From assembly GCF_008801715.1 (NCBI RefSeq), contig NZ_VZPG01000001.1, positions 124,001-188,000 of the forward strand: a stretch of DNA of 64,000 nucleotides, in the 5' to 3' direction. The notes under the pieces were generated by a model. The model searched no databases, was not told where the DNA came from, and saw only the letters and a program-made list of their open reading frames with translations. Within the stretch, counting starts at the first letter, position 1; every line of letters starts with the position of its first letter. Source of the stretch: Pseudochrobactrum saccharolyticum (lineage in GTDB: Bacteria > Pseudomonadota > Alphaproteobacteria > Rhizobiales > Rhizobiaceae). The position numbers were made by a program, and so were the translations under genes. Shown here in pieces: positions 1 to 9,302 of the stretch.

Positions 1-13
1 TAGCTCTTTGTAT

Positions 14-63
14 TGACGCATTATCCAGCGAAAAACCGCTTTGCACTTTTTCTGGAAATGCTC
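14..63. repeat. Degenerate intergenic palindromic repeat (family A, variant 2)
   Basis: The sequence runs from gacgcattatcc through aaaaaccgctttgcac to ctggaaatgctc. It matches the element at 32371-32420 closely and the family at 24938, 41129 and 52162 more loosely. The shared features are a GCAT/ATGC-type end and an A-rich then T-rich centre around ACCG. It lies 80 bp before cfa. Seen in sequence; any function is unknown. Confidence 0.6.
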
Positions 64-142
64 GAAAGGCGGATACAGGCGCGGAAACCCGCCGCTTCAT
101 CCGCCGCTCAACCGGTTCTGCAAGATCGGAGGAGGATGAGAC

Positions 143-1432
143 ATGAGTAGCATGCTGCATTCGGTTCTGAACAAGCTGATCTCAAGCGGCGATCTTAAAG
201 TACAATTTGCCGATGGCACGACACACACTTACGGCAACGGCACTGCGCCGCGTGTCACGCTTGCCTTTCACAATAAAGCGGCGGAAAGAGCGATCGCTCT
301 TGATCCGGAACTGAAGCTTGGCGAATGTTTCATGGACGGGGATATCAGTTTTCCGGAAGGCGATATTTACAGCTTTCTCCGGCTGGTCTTTGAGAATACC
401 GGCCCTACGGCGGCAAAAGAGCCGTGGATGCGTATCCTAACCAGATTACGCAAAATTTTCAGACCATTACAGCAAATGAACACGCTGGCACGCTCTTCCA
501 GAAATGTGCAACGGCACTATGATCTGAGTGGCGAACTGTATGATCTGTTTCTTGATCCCGACAAGCAATATTCCTGCGCCTATTTTGAAACGCCGCAGAC
601 CAGCCTTGCGGAAGCACAACTGGCAAAGAAGCGGCATATTGCGGCCAAGCTGCAAATCAAACCCGAGGATAAATTACTGGATATCGGCTGCGGCTGGGGC
701 GGATTAGGTCTGTATTTTGCAGAATTTCTTGATGCTGATGTTACCGGTGTAACCCTGTCTCAGGAGCAGTTCCAGATTGCCAATCAACGGGCAAAAGCGC
801 GCGGGCTGAATCAACAGGCACAGTTTTTGTTGCAGGATTATCGCGAGTTGAACCAGCAATTCGACCGGATCAGCTCTGTCGGCATGTTTGAACATGTAGG
901 AGTTACCCATTATGCCGAATTTTTTCAGCAGGTTGCGCGGCTGTTAAAACCGGATGGTTCCATGCTGCTGCACTCTATCGGCCGCAGTGACGAGCCTTCC
1001 GTCACCAATCCGTTCATCCGTAAATATATTTTCCCCGGCGGCTATATCCCCTCCCTCTCGGAAGTCCTGCCGCATATTGAAAATGCGGGACTGATTATAA
1101 CGGATATCGAAATTCTCCGCCTGCATTATGCGGAAACGCTCAAAGCATGGCGTGAAGCTTTCATGGCGAACCGCGATAAAGCAAAAGCCATTTATGATGA
1201 GCGTTTTTGCCGGATGTGGGAGTTTTATCTGGCAGGCTCGGAATCCGCCTTCCGCTGGCAGAATATGATGGTGTTTCAGATACAGCTTGCACACAGACAG
1301 GACGCTGTGCCGCTAACCCGTAATTATATTGAGCAAGAGGAAAAGCGGCTTAAGCGACTGGAAATGCGCAAATTCAAAGCCTGTAATGACAGTAGCAGCG
1401 AGAAAGCCAGCCCGAAACATCTGGTTTATTAA
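143..1432 (+). CDS. cfa: Cyclopropane-fatty-acyl-phospholipid synthase
   Basis: The enzyme transfers a methylene group from S-adenosylmethionine to cis double bonds of membrane phospholipid acyl chains, usually on entry to stationary phase or under acid stress. The 429-residue protein has the family's variable N-terminal domain and a C-terminal methyltransferase domain. The SAM-binding motif LDIGCGWGG lies near residues 177-186, the family motif QYSCAYF near 140, and GMFEHVG near 249. The ATG follows a strong GGAGGAGG ribosome site. It stands alone, 200 bp before an unrelated membrane protein. Length and motifs match the Cfa family well; a tuberculostearic-acid-type methyltransferase is less likely. 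Confidence 0.93.
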   Translation: MSSMLHSVLNKLISSGDLKVQFADGTTHTYGNGTAPRVTLAFHNKAAERAIALDPELKLGECFMDGDISFPEGDIYSFLRLVFENTGPTAAKEPWMRILTRLRKIFRPLQQMNTLARSSRNVQRHYDLSGELYDLFLDPDKQYSCAYFETPQTSLAEAQLAKKRHIAAKLQIKPEDKLLDIGCGWGGLGLYFAEFLDADVTGVTLSQEQFQIANQRAKARGLNQQAQFLLQDYRELNQQFDRISSVGMFEHVGVTHYAEFFQQVARLLKPDGSMLLHSIGRSDEPSVTNPFIRKYIFPGGYIPSLSEVLPHIENAGLIITDIEILRLHYAETLKAWREAFMANRDKAKAIYDERFCRMWEFYLAGSESAFRWQNMMVFQIQLAHRQDAVPLTRNYIEQEEKRLKRLEMRKFKACNDSSSEKASPKHLVY

Positions 1433-1634
1433 AGCGCGGGTCAACGGGCTGCAGTTTTGTGACAAATTGACGACACTCTGTTACTCATAAAGTTTTTATC
1501 AAGAGATTGTGAAGTTCCGGCGATTGCACCGCTGGTGCGCTTCAGACATTTATCTGTTTGCTTTTACGCGCTCTTTTACCTGAAACCTGCATCGCATCTT
1601 TCGGAGCGCTGTTGTTTCAAGGGATAAATATCTG

Positions 1635-2303
1635 ATGCCCAGCGTGCAAACCAAGCTGCACTCACGCCTGAATAAAACAACCCTGCTTGTCTTATCAGCA
1701 GGATTACTGGTTCTTCTCGCTTCCTATCCGCTGGCATTCATTCTCCCTGCATGGACATCGTGGGAAAACGGCCCTGTTGAAAATGCTCAGGCAATATTGC
1801 TATTTCTGGGTATGATACAGGCACTGATTTTTCAAAAATCCGGCAGTTCAGACTGGAAATGGTTCTGGCGCGGTGCGGCATTGATCTGGTTTATCTGCGC
1901 AGTTCGGGAATTGAGCTGGGGTGCGGTTTTCCTTGAGCCAATCAGCCTTTCCGAGCTTGGCCCTTTCTTCTCATCACGCCAGCTCTGGTACAAACCAGCC
2001 ATCATGCCCGCATTAATTGCCTCTGTTTTGCTGTTAGCGGTTCTGATGCTGAAAAACGGCTCGCATAAATTGCTCAAACCATTACAGCAATCCGGCGGGT
2101 TGCCATGGGGTTCATTTTTGCTGGCAACGCTGTGCATGATGATTTCAACGGCAGCAGAAGAGCATCTCGGCCTCACAACCGGCCTGACCGGCGCAGCCGC
2201 TCAAAACCTTGAAGAACTGAGCGAATTGGCAGCCTATATTTTTCTTCTGACCGGACAGGTCCAGCTCCGCTATCACCAGTCCGTTTTGTCAACCGCTCTC
2301 TGA
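1635..2303 (+). CDS. Membrane protein of unknown function, about six TM segments
   Basis: I do not recognise this 222-residue protein. It has about six hydrophobic stretches, near residues 15-38, 50-67, 79-100, 123-140, 155-172 and 195-210, so it should sit in the inner membrane. Polar residues that may matter lie at segment ends: RELSWG near 93 and AEEHLGL near 178. The ATG follows a weak purine stretch (AAGGGATAAATATCTG). It reads away from cfa after a 200-bp gap and is followed by a hairpin. Codon use resembles the neighbouring housekeeping genes, so it is probably native. No function can be inferred. Confidence 0.75.
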   Translation: MPSVQTKLHSRLNKTTLLVLSAGLLVLLASYPLAFILPAWTSWENGPVENAQAILLFLGMIQALIFQKSGSSDWKWFWRGAALIWFICAVRELSWGAVFLEPISLSELGPFFSSRQLWYKPAIMPALIASVLLLAVLMLKNGSHKLLKPLQQSGGLPWGSFLLATLCMMISTAAEEHLGLTTGLTGAAAQNLEELSELAAYIFLLTGQVQLRYHQSVLSTAL

Positions 2304-2369
2304 TCGGGTTAATATACTTTAGAGTTTAGACATCCGCAGACCTATTACAGATAATCAAAACAGTAAAAT

Positions 2370-2393
2370 GATCCGGTAGAATCTTACCGGATC
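2370..2393. terminator. Hairpin between convergent genes, probable bidirectional terminator
   Basis: The inverted repeat GATCCGGTA / TACCGGATC has a 6-nt loop. It lies 66 bp after one gene and 32 bp before the end of the converging gene. Flanking A/T runs are short, so this may be a weak terminator. Confidence 0.55.
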
Positions 2394-2425
2394 ACTTTAG
2401 ATACACTATATTTACAATTTTAAAT

Positions 2426-3295
2426 TTATTTCAGCTGGACAACCAAGTCGCCATTAACAAAACTATCTGTCATGTTCATGTTCAATTTTCTCTTAACATA
2501 TGCTGTGTCAGTAATACCATCAACAGCTATAAGCTTGTAGTTCAACATAGCTGTTTGTTGAAAAGCATTACCGATCCCTTTAAAAACAAACTTACCTTTA
2601 CTATCACTTTTAAAATTAAATAGTCCTTCCTGATAAGTCTCGTACATAAAATCAACGATCGTCACATCAGGCGATGTTCCTATAAAATTAAATACCGGAC
2701 TTCCAGCTCCCAGTGTAAAACGGGGGAGAAGAGTAAGTGTCGGAAGACCACTCGCAAATTCAGCGAAAAACTGTGCCGCTGTAAAATTTACAACCGCATT
2801 ATCTGCTGCGTCAATCCATCCAGAACTGGCAAATATATAATCCGCATTGACGTCAAATTTGCCATTTTCAGTTACGTTGATTTTTGGCTGATCAACAGAA
2901 TCTTTTTTAAGGGATGAAAAATATACAAATTGTGAGCCTACTGTAAAATGACCGCTATCACTTACACTGATATTCACAAAGTCCGGATAAATAGGATCTC
3001 CGGAAGAACCACAATTGAACTGTGAAAGCCCTATTAACTGGAAAGCACCCTGCCGGACTATAATCTCAGGATGTGAACCGTAACCTGAACCACTCCGTTT
3101 GTCAGGCCAGCTTGTAAAATTGGGACTGGTGTTTTCTGTCGCCTTTAGCGTCAGAGTACAATCCCTAGCATCCATAATAAAAAATCTTTCATTATATTTA
3201 TTAAAATCAACACCACTCCCCAATTGAGTTTGTGATCCATAATCACTTATATAAATCTGATCATCATCAGGTTTCCAATTAAATATATCAGTCAT
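2426..3295 (-). CDS. AT-rich orphan protein, possible beta-rich surface or phage-type protein
   Basis: The 289-residue protein matches no family I know. It is rich in Gly, Ser, Asn, Asp and Phe, has no evident signal peptide or TM helix, and shows loosely periodic patterns: ...INVTENGKFDVNADYIF... resembles ...VNISVSDSGHFTVGSQFV.... That is typical of beta-helix or tail-fibre-like proteins, but this is inference from composition. The ATG at 3295 is chosen because AGGTG sits just before it; a TTG 18 bp upstream lacks a site. The gene and its 300-bp upstream flank are clearly richer in A+T than the neighbours and the codons differ, suggesting horizontal transfer. Sibling genes are absent nearby. 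Confidence 0.7.
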   Translation of the reverse strand: MTDIFNWKPDDDQIYISDYGSQTQLGSGVDFNKYNERFFIMDARDCTLTLKATENTSPNFTSWPDKRSGSGYGSHPEIIVRQGAFQLIGLSQFNCGSSGDPIYPDFVNISVSDSGHFTVGSQFVYFSSLKKDSVDQPKINVTENGKFDVNADYIFASSGWIDAADNAVVNFTAAQFFAEFASGLPTLTLLPRFTLGAGSPVFNFIGTSPDVTIVDFMYETYQEGLFNFKSDSKGKFVFKGIGNAFQQTAMLNYKLIAVDGITDTAYVKRKLNMNMTDSFVNGDLVVQLK

Positions 3296-3599
3296 TAAAC
3301 ACCTAAAAAACAAAGATAAAAATATTAAATATTATAAATTGAACAAGAAATATAAAATATACTATATTTTGACGATAAAACACTGTAAAAATTACGAGAT
3401 AAAGCAATAAAATATTATTCTGAATTCTGAAATTATTAAAATCCTAACACACAGCTGCAGCCTGTGAATCGCTGTGAATCATGGTATAGCCGCTTCAACT
3501 GCACCGGCAGATTGTTTACACTCATATTTCAACAGACTCTGATGTCCGGCTTTTTGCCGGATAATTCCCGCTTGATTGCGGCAAAGGATCCAGAACTTT
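3296..3599. other. AT-rich intergenic region before dnaB
   Basis: This 304-bp divergent gap holds the start regions of the orphan gene (minus strand) and dnaB (plus strand). The left 150 bp is strongly A+T-rich and the right part returns to normal composition. A direct repeat (tgtgaatcgc / tgtgaatca) occurs at about 3465-3482. I see no convincing gene or operator. Confidence 0.5.
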
Positions 3600-5111
3600 A
3601 TGGCTGACGCGACTGTTCACAAACTTGAAGAGACACGGGACACCCAAAATTCGCTTTACCGCGAAGCCCCGAACAATATCGAAGCGGAACAGGCTCTTCT
3701 CGGCGCGATTCTGATTAATAATGATGCTTTTTACCGTGTTTCGGACTTTCTGAAGCCGCCGCATTTTTACGACCCGCTGCATCGCCGTATTTATGAACTG
3801 GCGTCCGAGCTGATCCGCGTTGGTAAAATGGCCAATCCGGTGACCATGAAAACCTTCCTGCCTGCCGATGATAAAGTCGGCGACATGACTGTGTTTCAAT
3901 ATGTGGTGCGCCTTGCCGCTGAAGCAGTAACCGTTATCAATGCGGAAGATTATGGCCGCGCGATCTATGATCTTGCCACACGCCGCTCGCTAATCGGCAT
4001 CGGTGAGGAAATGGTCAATGTCGCCTATGACGCGCCGGTCGATATGGCACCGCGAAGCCAGATCGAAGATGCGGAACGCCGCCTGTTTGAACTGGCAGAA
4101 ACCGGTCGCTATGACGGCGGCTTCCAGCCTTTCAACGAAGCCGTTAAAACCGCGATTGATCTCGCGGGTGTAGCCTTCCAGCGTGACGGGCACCTCTCCG
4201 GTGTTTCCACCGGCATCCACATGCTGGATGGTAAGATGGGTGGCTTGCAGTCTTCCGACTTGATCGTGCTGGCGGGGCGTCCGGGTATGGGTAAGACCTC
4301 CCTTGCCACCAATATCGCTTTCAATATTGCCGCTGCCTATCAGGGTGAACAGCTGGCAGACGGCTCAATGAAAGCCATCAATGGTGGTGTGGTCGGCTTC
4401 TTCTCGCTCGAAATGTCCGCCGAACAGCTGGCAACCCGTATTATTTCCGAGCAGACAGAGGTTTCCTCATCCAAAATCCGCCGCGGTGAAATCTCGGAAA
4501 CCGATTTTGAAAAGCTGATCGCCTGTACACAGACGATGCAGCGTATTCCGCTCTATATTGACCAGACCGGTGGTATCTCCATTGCGCAGTTGTCTGCGCG
4601 TGCCCGCCGCCTCAAGCGTCAACGCGGCCTTGATTGTCTGGTGATTGACTATATTCAGCTGATGACCGGTTCTTCAAAAGCCTCCGCGCAGAACCGCGTG
4701 CAGGAAATTACCGAAATCACCACAGGTCTTAAAGCCCTTGGCAAAGAGCTGAATGTGCCGATTATCGCACTGTCACAGCTCTCCCGTCAGGTAGAAAACC
4801 GCGAAGACAAACGTCCGCAGCTCTCCGATCTTCGTGAATCGGGTTCCATCGAGCAGGATGCGGACGTTGTGCTCTTCGTGTATCGTGAAGAATATTACGT
4901 CAAAAACCTTGAACCACGCGACGAATTCGATCCGAAATATGACGAGTGGAAAATGCACTTTGAGAAAGTCAAAGGCACGGCAGATGTTATCATCGCCAAA
5001 CAGCGTCACGGTCCTACCGGTACTGTAAAGCTTGCCTTCCAGTCGGAATTCACGCGCTTTACCGATCTGGCCGAAGGCACTTATCTGCCTGAACAATATG
5101 ACGACCACTGA
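3600..5111 (+). CDS. dnaB: Replicative DNA helicase DnaB
   Basis: DnaB is the hexameric 5'-3' helicase that unwinds DNA ahead of the replisome and binds primase (DnaG) through its N-terminal domain. The 503-residue protein has the N-terminal helical domain (EQALLGAIL near residue 28), then the RecA-like helicase domain. Walker A GRPGMGKTS lies near residue 226, the Walker B region CLVIDYIQLM near 345, and SQLSRQVE near 390. The ATG at 3600 is preferred to a TTG 24 bp upstream because MADA fits DnaB N-termini and AAAGGA lies before it. radA starts 11 bp after the stop, so the two are probably cotranscribed. In many relatives alr separates them, from memory; it is absent here. Confidence 0.95.
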   Translation: MADATVHKLEETRDTQNSLYREAPNNIEAEQALLGAILINNDAFYRVSDFLKPPHFYDPLHRRIYELASELIRVGKMANPVTMKTFLPADDKVGDMTVFQYVVRLAAEAVTVINAEDYGRAIYDLATRRSLIGIGEEMVNVAYDAPVDMAPRSQIEDAERRLFELAETGRYDGGFQPFNEAVKTAIDLAGVAFQRDGHLSGVSTGIHMLDGKMGGLQSSDLIVLAGRPGMGKTSLATNIAFNIAAAYQGEQLADGSMKAINGGVVGFFSLEMSAEQLATRIISEQTEVSSSKIRRGEISETDFEKLIACTQTMQRIPLYIDQTGGISIAQLSARARRLKRQRGLDCLVIDYIQLMTGSSKASAQNRVQEITEITTGLKALGKELNVPIIALSQLSRQVENREDKRPQLSDLRESGSIEQDADVVLFVYREEYYVKNLEPRDEFDPKYDEWKMHFEKVKGTADVIIAKQRHGPTGTVKLAFQSEFTRFTDLAEGTYLPEQYDDH

Positions 5112-5122
5112 AAGAGCATAAC

Positions 5123-6526
5123 TTGGCCAAGAACCGGATTCAGTTCATCTGCCAGAATTGCGGTGCCACGCATTCGCGCTGGGCAGGCAAATGCGACGGC
5201 TGCGGCGAGTGGAACACACTTGTCGAAGAAGGCACATCCGGCGGCATCGGCTCGGGTCCGGGCAAAATGGCGATGCGCAAAGGCCGTGCCGTTGCGCTCA
5301 CCACGCTCTCCGGTGAGATTGAAGATGCACCACGCATCCAGTCCGGTATCAGTGAGCTGGATCGCGTAACCGGCGGCGGTTTTGTCCGCGGTTCCGCACT
5401 GCTGGTCGGCGGTGATCCGGGTATCGGCAAATCCACATTGCTCACACAGGCTGCGGCCGCATTGGCACGTCGCGGCAACCGCATCATCTATGTATCCGGT
5501 GAAGAAGCGGTGGCACAGATCCGTTTACGCGCACAGCGTCTGCATGCAGCAGATACGTCCGTGGAACTGGCGGCGGAAACCAATGTCGAGGATATTCTCG
5601 CCACCATTGATACCAAGCCGCGCCCTGATCTGGTGATTATCGATTCCATCCAGACTTTATGGACAGATGCGGCCGATAGCGCACCGGGTTCGGTAACACA
5701 GGTTCGTGCCGGTGCGCAGGCGATGATCCGCTATGCCAAATCAACCGGCGCCGCCGTGGTGCTGGTCGGCCATGTGACCAAGGAAGGTCAGATTGCAGGC
5801 CCGCGCGTGGTTGAGCATATGGTGGACGGTGTTTTGTATTTTGAAGGCGAAGGCGGGCACCATTACCGCATCCTGCGTACTGTCAAAAACCGTTTTGGCC
5901 CGACTGATGAAATCGGCGTGTTTGAAATGTCCGATAAGGGGTTGCGGGAAGTTTCCAACCCGTCTGAACTGTTTCTCGGTGAACGTAATGAAAAGGCTCC
6001 GGGGGCTGCGGTTTTTGCCGGTATGGAAGGCACCCGCCCTGTTCTCGTGGAAATTCAGGCACTTGTCGCTCCATCTACACTCGGCACACCGCGCCGCGCC
6101 GTTGTCGGCTGGGATAACAGCCGTCTTTCCATGACCCTTGCCGTGCTGGAAGCCCATTGCGGTGTGCGCTTCGGGCAGCATGATGTTTATCTCAATGTGG
6201 CCGGTGGTTATCGTATTTCCGAGCCTGCTGCGGATATGGCTGTGGCAGCGGCACTTGTCTCGTCGCTTGCCGGTATTCCGCTGCCTGCCAATAGCGTTTA
6301 TTTTGGTGAAGTCAGTCTTTCCGGTGCAGTACGTGCCGTAGCTCATGCGGCTCAGCGCATTAAAGAGGCGGAGAAACTCGGCTTTAAACAAGCTGTTCTG
6401 CCTGTCGGCGGGGGTGAGTTGTCACGTCCACACAATTTCACGCTGACAGAAACCGGTTCCCTGCCCGATCTGGTGGCACGAATTGCTGCTTCCGGCCCCG
6501 GAAAGAATGCGCAGAACCGAGATTAG
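5123..6526 (+). CDS. radA: DNA repair protein RadA
   Basis: RadA is a RecA-related ATPase that drives branch migration of recombination intermediates during repair. The 467 residues show, in order: a zinc finger with Cys10, Cys13, Cys24 and Cys27; an ATPase core with Walker A GGDPGIGKST at about 96-105; the RadA-specific KNRFG motif near 254; and a C-terminal Lon-protease-like domain. The start is TTG, giving MAKNRIQFICQNCG, the typical RadA N-terminus, and AAAGAG precedes it. It follows dnaB by 11 bp. All diagnostic motifs are present and the length is normal. Confidence 0.95.
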   Translation: MAKNRIQFICQNCGATHSRWAGKCDGCGEWNTLVEEGTSGGIGSGPGKMAMRKGRAVALTTLSGEIEDAPRIQSGISELDRVTGGGFVRGSALLVGGDPGIGKSTLLTQAAAALARRGNRIIYVSGEEAVAQIRLRAQRLHAADTSVELAAETNVEDILATIDTKPRPDLVIIDSIQTLWTDAADSAPGSVTQVRAGAQAMIRYAKSTGAAVVLVGHVTKEGQIAGPRVVEHMVDGVLYFEGEGGHHYRILRTVKNRFGPTDEIGVFEMSDKGLREVSNPSELFLGERNEKAPGAAVFAGMEGTRPVLVEIQALVAPSTLGTPRRAVVGWDNSRLSMTLAVLEAHCGVRFGQHDVYLNVAGGYRISEPAADMAVAAALVSSLAGIPLPANSVYFGEVSLSGAVRAVAHAAQRIKEAEKLGFKQAVLPVGGGELSRPHNFTLTETGSLPDLVARIAASGPGKNAQNRD

Positions 6527-6826
6527 CATAGGTCTATCACAACAGAAAACTCGGGAATCATAGGCTCTCTGCAACTTAAAATAACGGATGCGGAGCATTA
6601 ACAACCGGACATAGGCTGTAATTTTTACAGGCTATAACGGCTTTAAATTGCAATCGGCTCCCGAATTAGTGATTTATGAAAGAAATTCAGGTTAATTTTC
6701 GACGACAAAAGTGTCACAACTCTATCGGACTGACGCGAGACACTGTAAATCTTTGAGCTGCGGCAATTATGCCCGCACGAAATTATATGTCCCGAGGGAC
6801 AGACCGACACAGAGGAATTAGGCAGG

Positions 6827-7402
6827 ATGCCGATTACATTGCTAGACGGAATTCTTATCGGGGTAACCCTCGTATCGGCCATTCTGGCCATGGTACGCGG
6901 ATTTTCGCGCGAAGTGCTTTCGGTGGCATCCTGGGCTGCGGCAGCTCTGGCCGCCTATTTCTTCTATAAGCCTGTCGTGCCTTACCTGCAGCCATATATC
7001 AGCAATGAAACCATTCTGAATATTGCGGCAGCCGGTTCAGTCTTTCTGGTGACATTGATTGTTGTATCAATCATCACCATGAAAATTGCCGATTTCATCA
7101 TCGACAGCCGTATCGGTGCGCTTGACCGCACATTGGGTTTCATTTTCGGTGCGGCACGCGGCGTTCTGCTGGTTGTGGTTGCAATGCTGTTCTTCAACTG
7201 GCTTGTGGCTACAGATCAGCCAAGCTGGATCACCAATGCCAAATCCAAGCCGATGCTGGATTCTCTTGGCCAGCAGCTGGTGGATATGCTGCCGGAAGAC
7301 CCTGAAACCGCAATCATTGAGCGCCTGAAGCCGCAATTGGGCACCCAGCCTTCCGCGCAGGATGTGCCTGAGAATGATGTACCGGCTCAACCGGCAAACT
7401 AA
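6827..7402 (+). CDS. cvpA: CvpA family membrane protein
   Basis: CvpA proteins are small inner-membrane proteins first linked to colicin V production in E. coli; their biochemical role is still unclear. This 191-residue protein starts MPITLLDGILIGV and has about four TM helices within residues 1-125 (near 5-25, 28-48, 65-87 and 103-122), followed by a polar tail rich in Pro, Gln and Asn. The ATG is preceded by GAGGA. A 300-bp gap separates it from radA, so it probably has its own promoter. In relatives cvpA tends to lie beside purF; here a minus-strand pair intervenes. Confidence 0.88.
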   Translation: MPITLLDGILIGVTLVSAILAMVRGFSREVLSVASWAAAALAAYFFYKPVVPYLQPYISNETILNIAAAGSVFLVTLIVVSIITMKIADFIIDSRIGALDRTLGFIFGAARGVLLVVVAMLFFNWLVATDQPSWITNAKSKPMLDSLGQQLVDMLPEDPETAIIERLKPQLGTQPSAQDVPENDVPAQPAN

Positions 7403-7420
7403 ATCCAATTCCCATATTTA

Positions 7421-7458
7421 ACAAAAACGCCGGCAGATAAATCTGCCGGCGTTTTTGT
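7421..7458. terminator. Strong bidirectional terminator
   Basis: An almost perfect 38-bp palindrome: AAAAACGCCGGCAGAT and its complement around a 2-nt centre, ending in a T-run on both strands. It separates cvpA from the convergent DUF418 gene. Confidence 0.9.
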
Positions 7459-8675
7459 TATACTCCCAGTCTGGCATTCGGCTTTCGAAAATCCGGCCAT
7501 CGCCCGATTGTCAATGCCCTCAGCAGCCATTCCAGCGGCCCGTAATAATAATGGCGCATCCACCACCGGCTCACAAATAGCTGAACAATAAAAACAGACA
7601 GGCCAATCAGAACATTGACAATCGCTGTTGTTTTCTCGATCAATCCAAGCCCAAAGCCGTAGAAAATGAAGCTGCATATCAGCGATTGCAGCAGATAATT
7701 GGACAGCGCCATACGCCCCGCCGGAGCCAGTGCATCGCGCCAGAACTGGCCATGTTTTGCGCCGAAAAGCCGGAGCATCAGTGCGATTATACCAAAAGTC
7801 AGCAGCGGCGCCGTTACAAGGGTTAATGCCAGACCAAACACTTCCCATTCTGTACCGCTTGCAAACAAACCTGTCAGCGCAGTCAGTACCGATGCGGGCA
7901 AACCGATCATGATAGCGGCTTTTATTGCCGGTTTCAGATAAGGCCTGTACAGCTCCGGTTGCGCGAGAAACTGGTGCCTGCCTGCCAGAAAACCGAGCAA
8001 GAACATAGCCAGTGCACAAGGCACCTGTATCAATAACAGCAAAATCCACATGGTTTGCAGCTCTGTTATATGCTGCATGATAACTGCGCTAAAACTGCCG
8101 CTATAGGCTGTATGAGCCAGCTGCGCTTCAGCTAAGAGTTCAGCAATGTCTGTCTGATCCGGGTTCCAGAACAAAGCGCCGACCAACAGCCAGAGCAATG
8201 CCGTTAAACCAATCAGCCACACCGCAGCTTTAATCAACGTGTTGTCCGGCTTGTTCCGCCAATATAATAAAACCACGCCGAGCACAGCATAGGTTGTGAG
8301 AATATCGCCGTGGAAAAGCAGAACTGCATGCAGCAGACCGACAATCCACAAACCGGCCTGACGCCGTAAAAAACGCGGAATAAAAGCCTCTCCGGCACGC
8401 TCTGCCGACTGCATTTGCAGCGTGACGCTATAGCCGAACAGAAAAGAGAACAGCAGATAGAATTTCATCTCAAAGATTGTTGAGATGATTAACTGCACGA
8501 ACTCGTTAAAACCAAAGCTTAATTCTGCATCGCTATTTGGAAACCCGTAAAAAACGGAAGAAAAGGCCAGAATATTGACCTGCAAAATGCCAAGCAGTGC
8601 AAAACCACGCAGGGCATCCACATCCGCAATACGGGATACAGGCTTTGCAGCCGGAGACGGGACATCTGATTTCAT
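7458..8675 (-). CDS. DUF418 (YeiB-type) membrane protein
   Basis: The 405-residue polytopic inner-membrane protein belongs to the DUF418/YeiB group, whose function is not settled. The N-terminal signature RIADVDALRGFALLGILQVN (residues 15-34) is typical of DUF418 and acyltransferase-3-like proteins. About ten TM segments follow. The C-terminal part, with SNYLLQS and FGLGL, forms the DUF418 domain proper. Its start overlaps the stop of the upstream TetR gene by 4 bp (ATGA), so the two are translationally coupled and the regulator probably controls it. It sits on the opposite strand between cvpA and purF. Confidence 0.85.
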   Translation of the reverse strand: MKSDVPSPAAKPVSRIADVDALRGFALLGILQVNILAFSSVFYGFPNSDAELSFGFNEFVQLIISTIFEMKFYLLFSFLFGYSVTLQMQSAERAGEAFIPRFLRRQAGLWIVGLLHAVLLFHGDILTTYAVLGVVLLYWRNKPDNTLIKAAVWLIGLTALLWLLVGALFWNPDQTDIAELLAEAQLAHTAYSGSFSAVIMQHITELQTMWILLLLIQVPCALAMFLLGFLAGRHQFLAQPELYRPYLKPAIKAAIMIGLPASVLTALTGLFASGTEWEVFGLALTLVTAPLLTFGIIALMLRLFGAKHGQFWRDALAPAGRMALSNYLLQSLICSFIFYGFGLGLIEKTTAIVNVLIGLSVFIVQLFVSRWWMRHYYYGPLEWLLRALTIGRWPDFRKPNARLGV

Positions 8676-9289
8676 TTCTGCGCTTCCCTGCCATTTGCAA
8701 GACCAAGCACGCCCGTCATCATTGTTTTCAATGCTGCTTTCTGTTCCTGAGGCTTAAATTGCGGATCAACAGAAACACGGCTGAAAATACCGTCCACCAT
8801 CACCATAAGACAATGCACAACCGACGCGGCAGAAAATTGCCGGCGGAACTGTCCGCGCTCCATTCCGAGACTGACCAGATATTCCAGTTCCTCACGCATC
8901 ACACGGGTGCTCAGCCGGTACAAAACACCAATCTCCGCATCCCGCCCTGCCTCTGCAGCAATTTCCAGAGCCAGCGATGCCTGAGCAGTATCGGAAGCAA
9001 CATCCAGCACCACATCAAAAAAAGCGTCCAATGCAGTTACAAGATTTTCCTGCTCGCGCAATGCCGCAACAAATATCTGGGTCTGCTGCAAATCCTCTTC
9101 AACAATCGCAGCGATGATTGCTTTCTTGCTTGCGAAATAATGAAACAGATTTCCGGTGCTGACGCCTGCCGCCGCACAAATTTGTGCCGTGCTGGTCTGG
9201 TGAAACCCCTGCTCCGCGAAACAGGCTTTCGCGGCCTCCAAAATCATCTGTTTCTTTGCCTGATGTTTTTCAGAATCTGTCACGCGCAT
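8672..9289 (-). CDS. TetR/AcrR family transcriptional regulator
   Basis: The 205-residue repressor-type protein has a TetR N-terminal helix-turn-helix: AAKACFAEQGFHQTSTAQI then GVSTGNLFHYFASKKAI at about residues 19-57. The C-terminal ligand-binding domain (about 75-200) is diverse, and the ligand cannot be predicted. It overlaps the downstream DUF418 gene by 4 bp. A 24-bp inverted repeat with a TetR-like half-site lies 14 bp before its start, which suggests autoregulation of the two-gene operon. No other candidate target is adjacent; purF is 450 bp away and divergent. Confidence 0.9.
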   Translation of the reverse strand: MRVTDSEKHQAKKQMILEAAKACFAEQGFHQTSTAQICAAAGVSTGNLFHYFASKKAIIAAIVEEDLQQTQIFVAALREQENLVTALDAFFDVVLDVASDTAQASLALEIAAEAGRDAEIGVLYRLSTRVMREELEYLVSLGMERGQFRRQFSAASVVHCLMVMVDGIFSRVSVDPQFKPQEQKAALKTMMTGVLGLANGREAQK

Positions 9290-9302
9290 AGCGCACCTCT
9301 AA

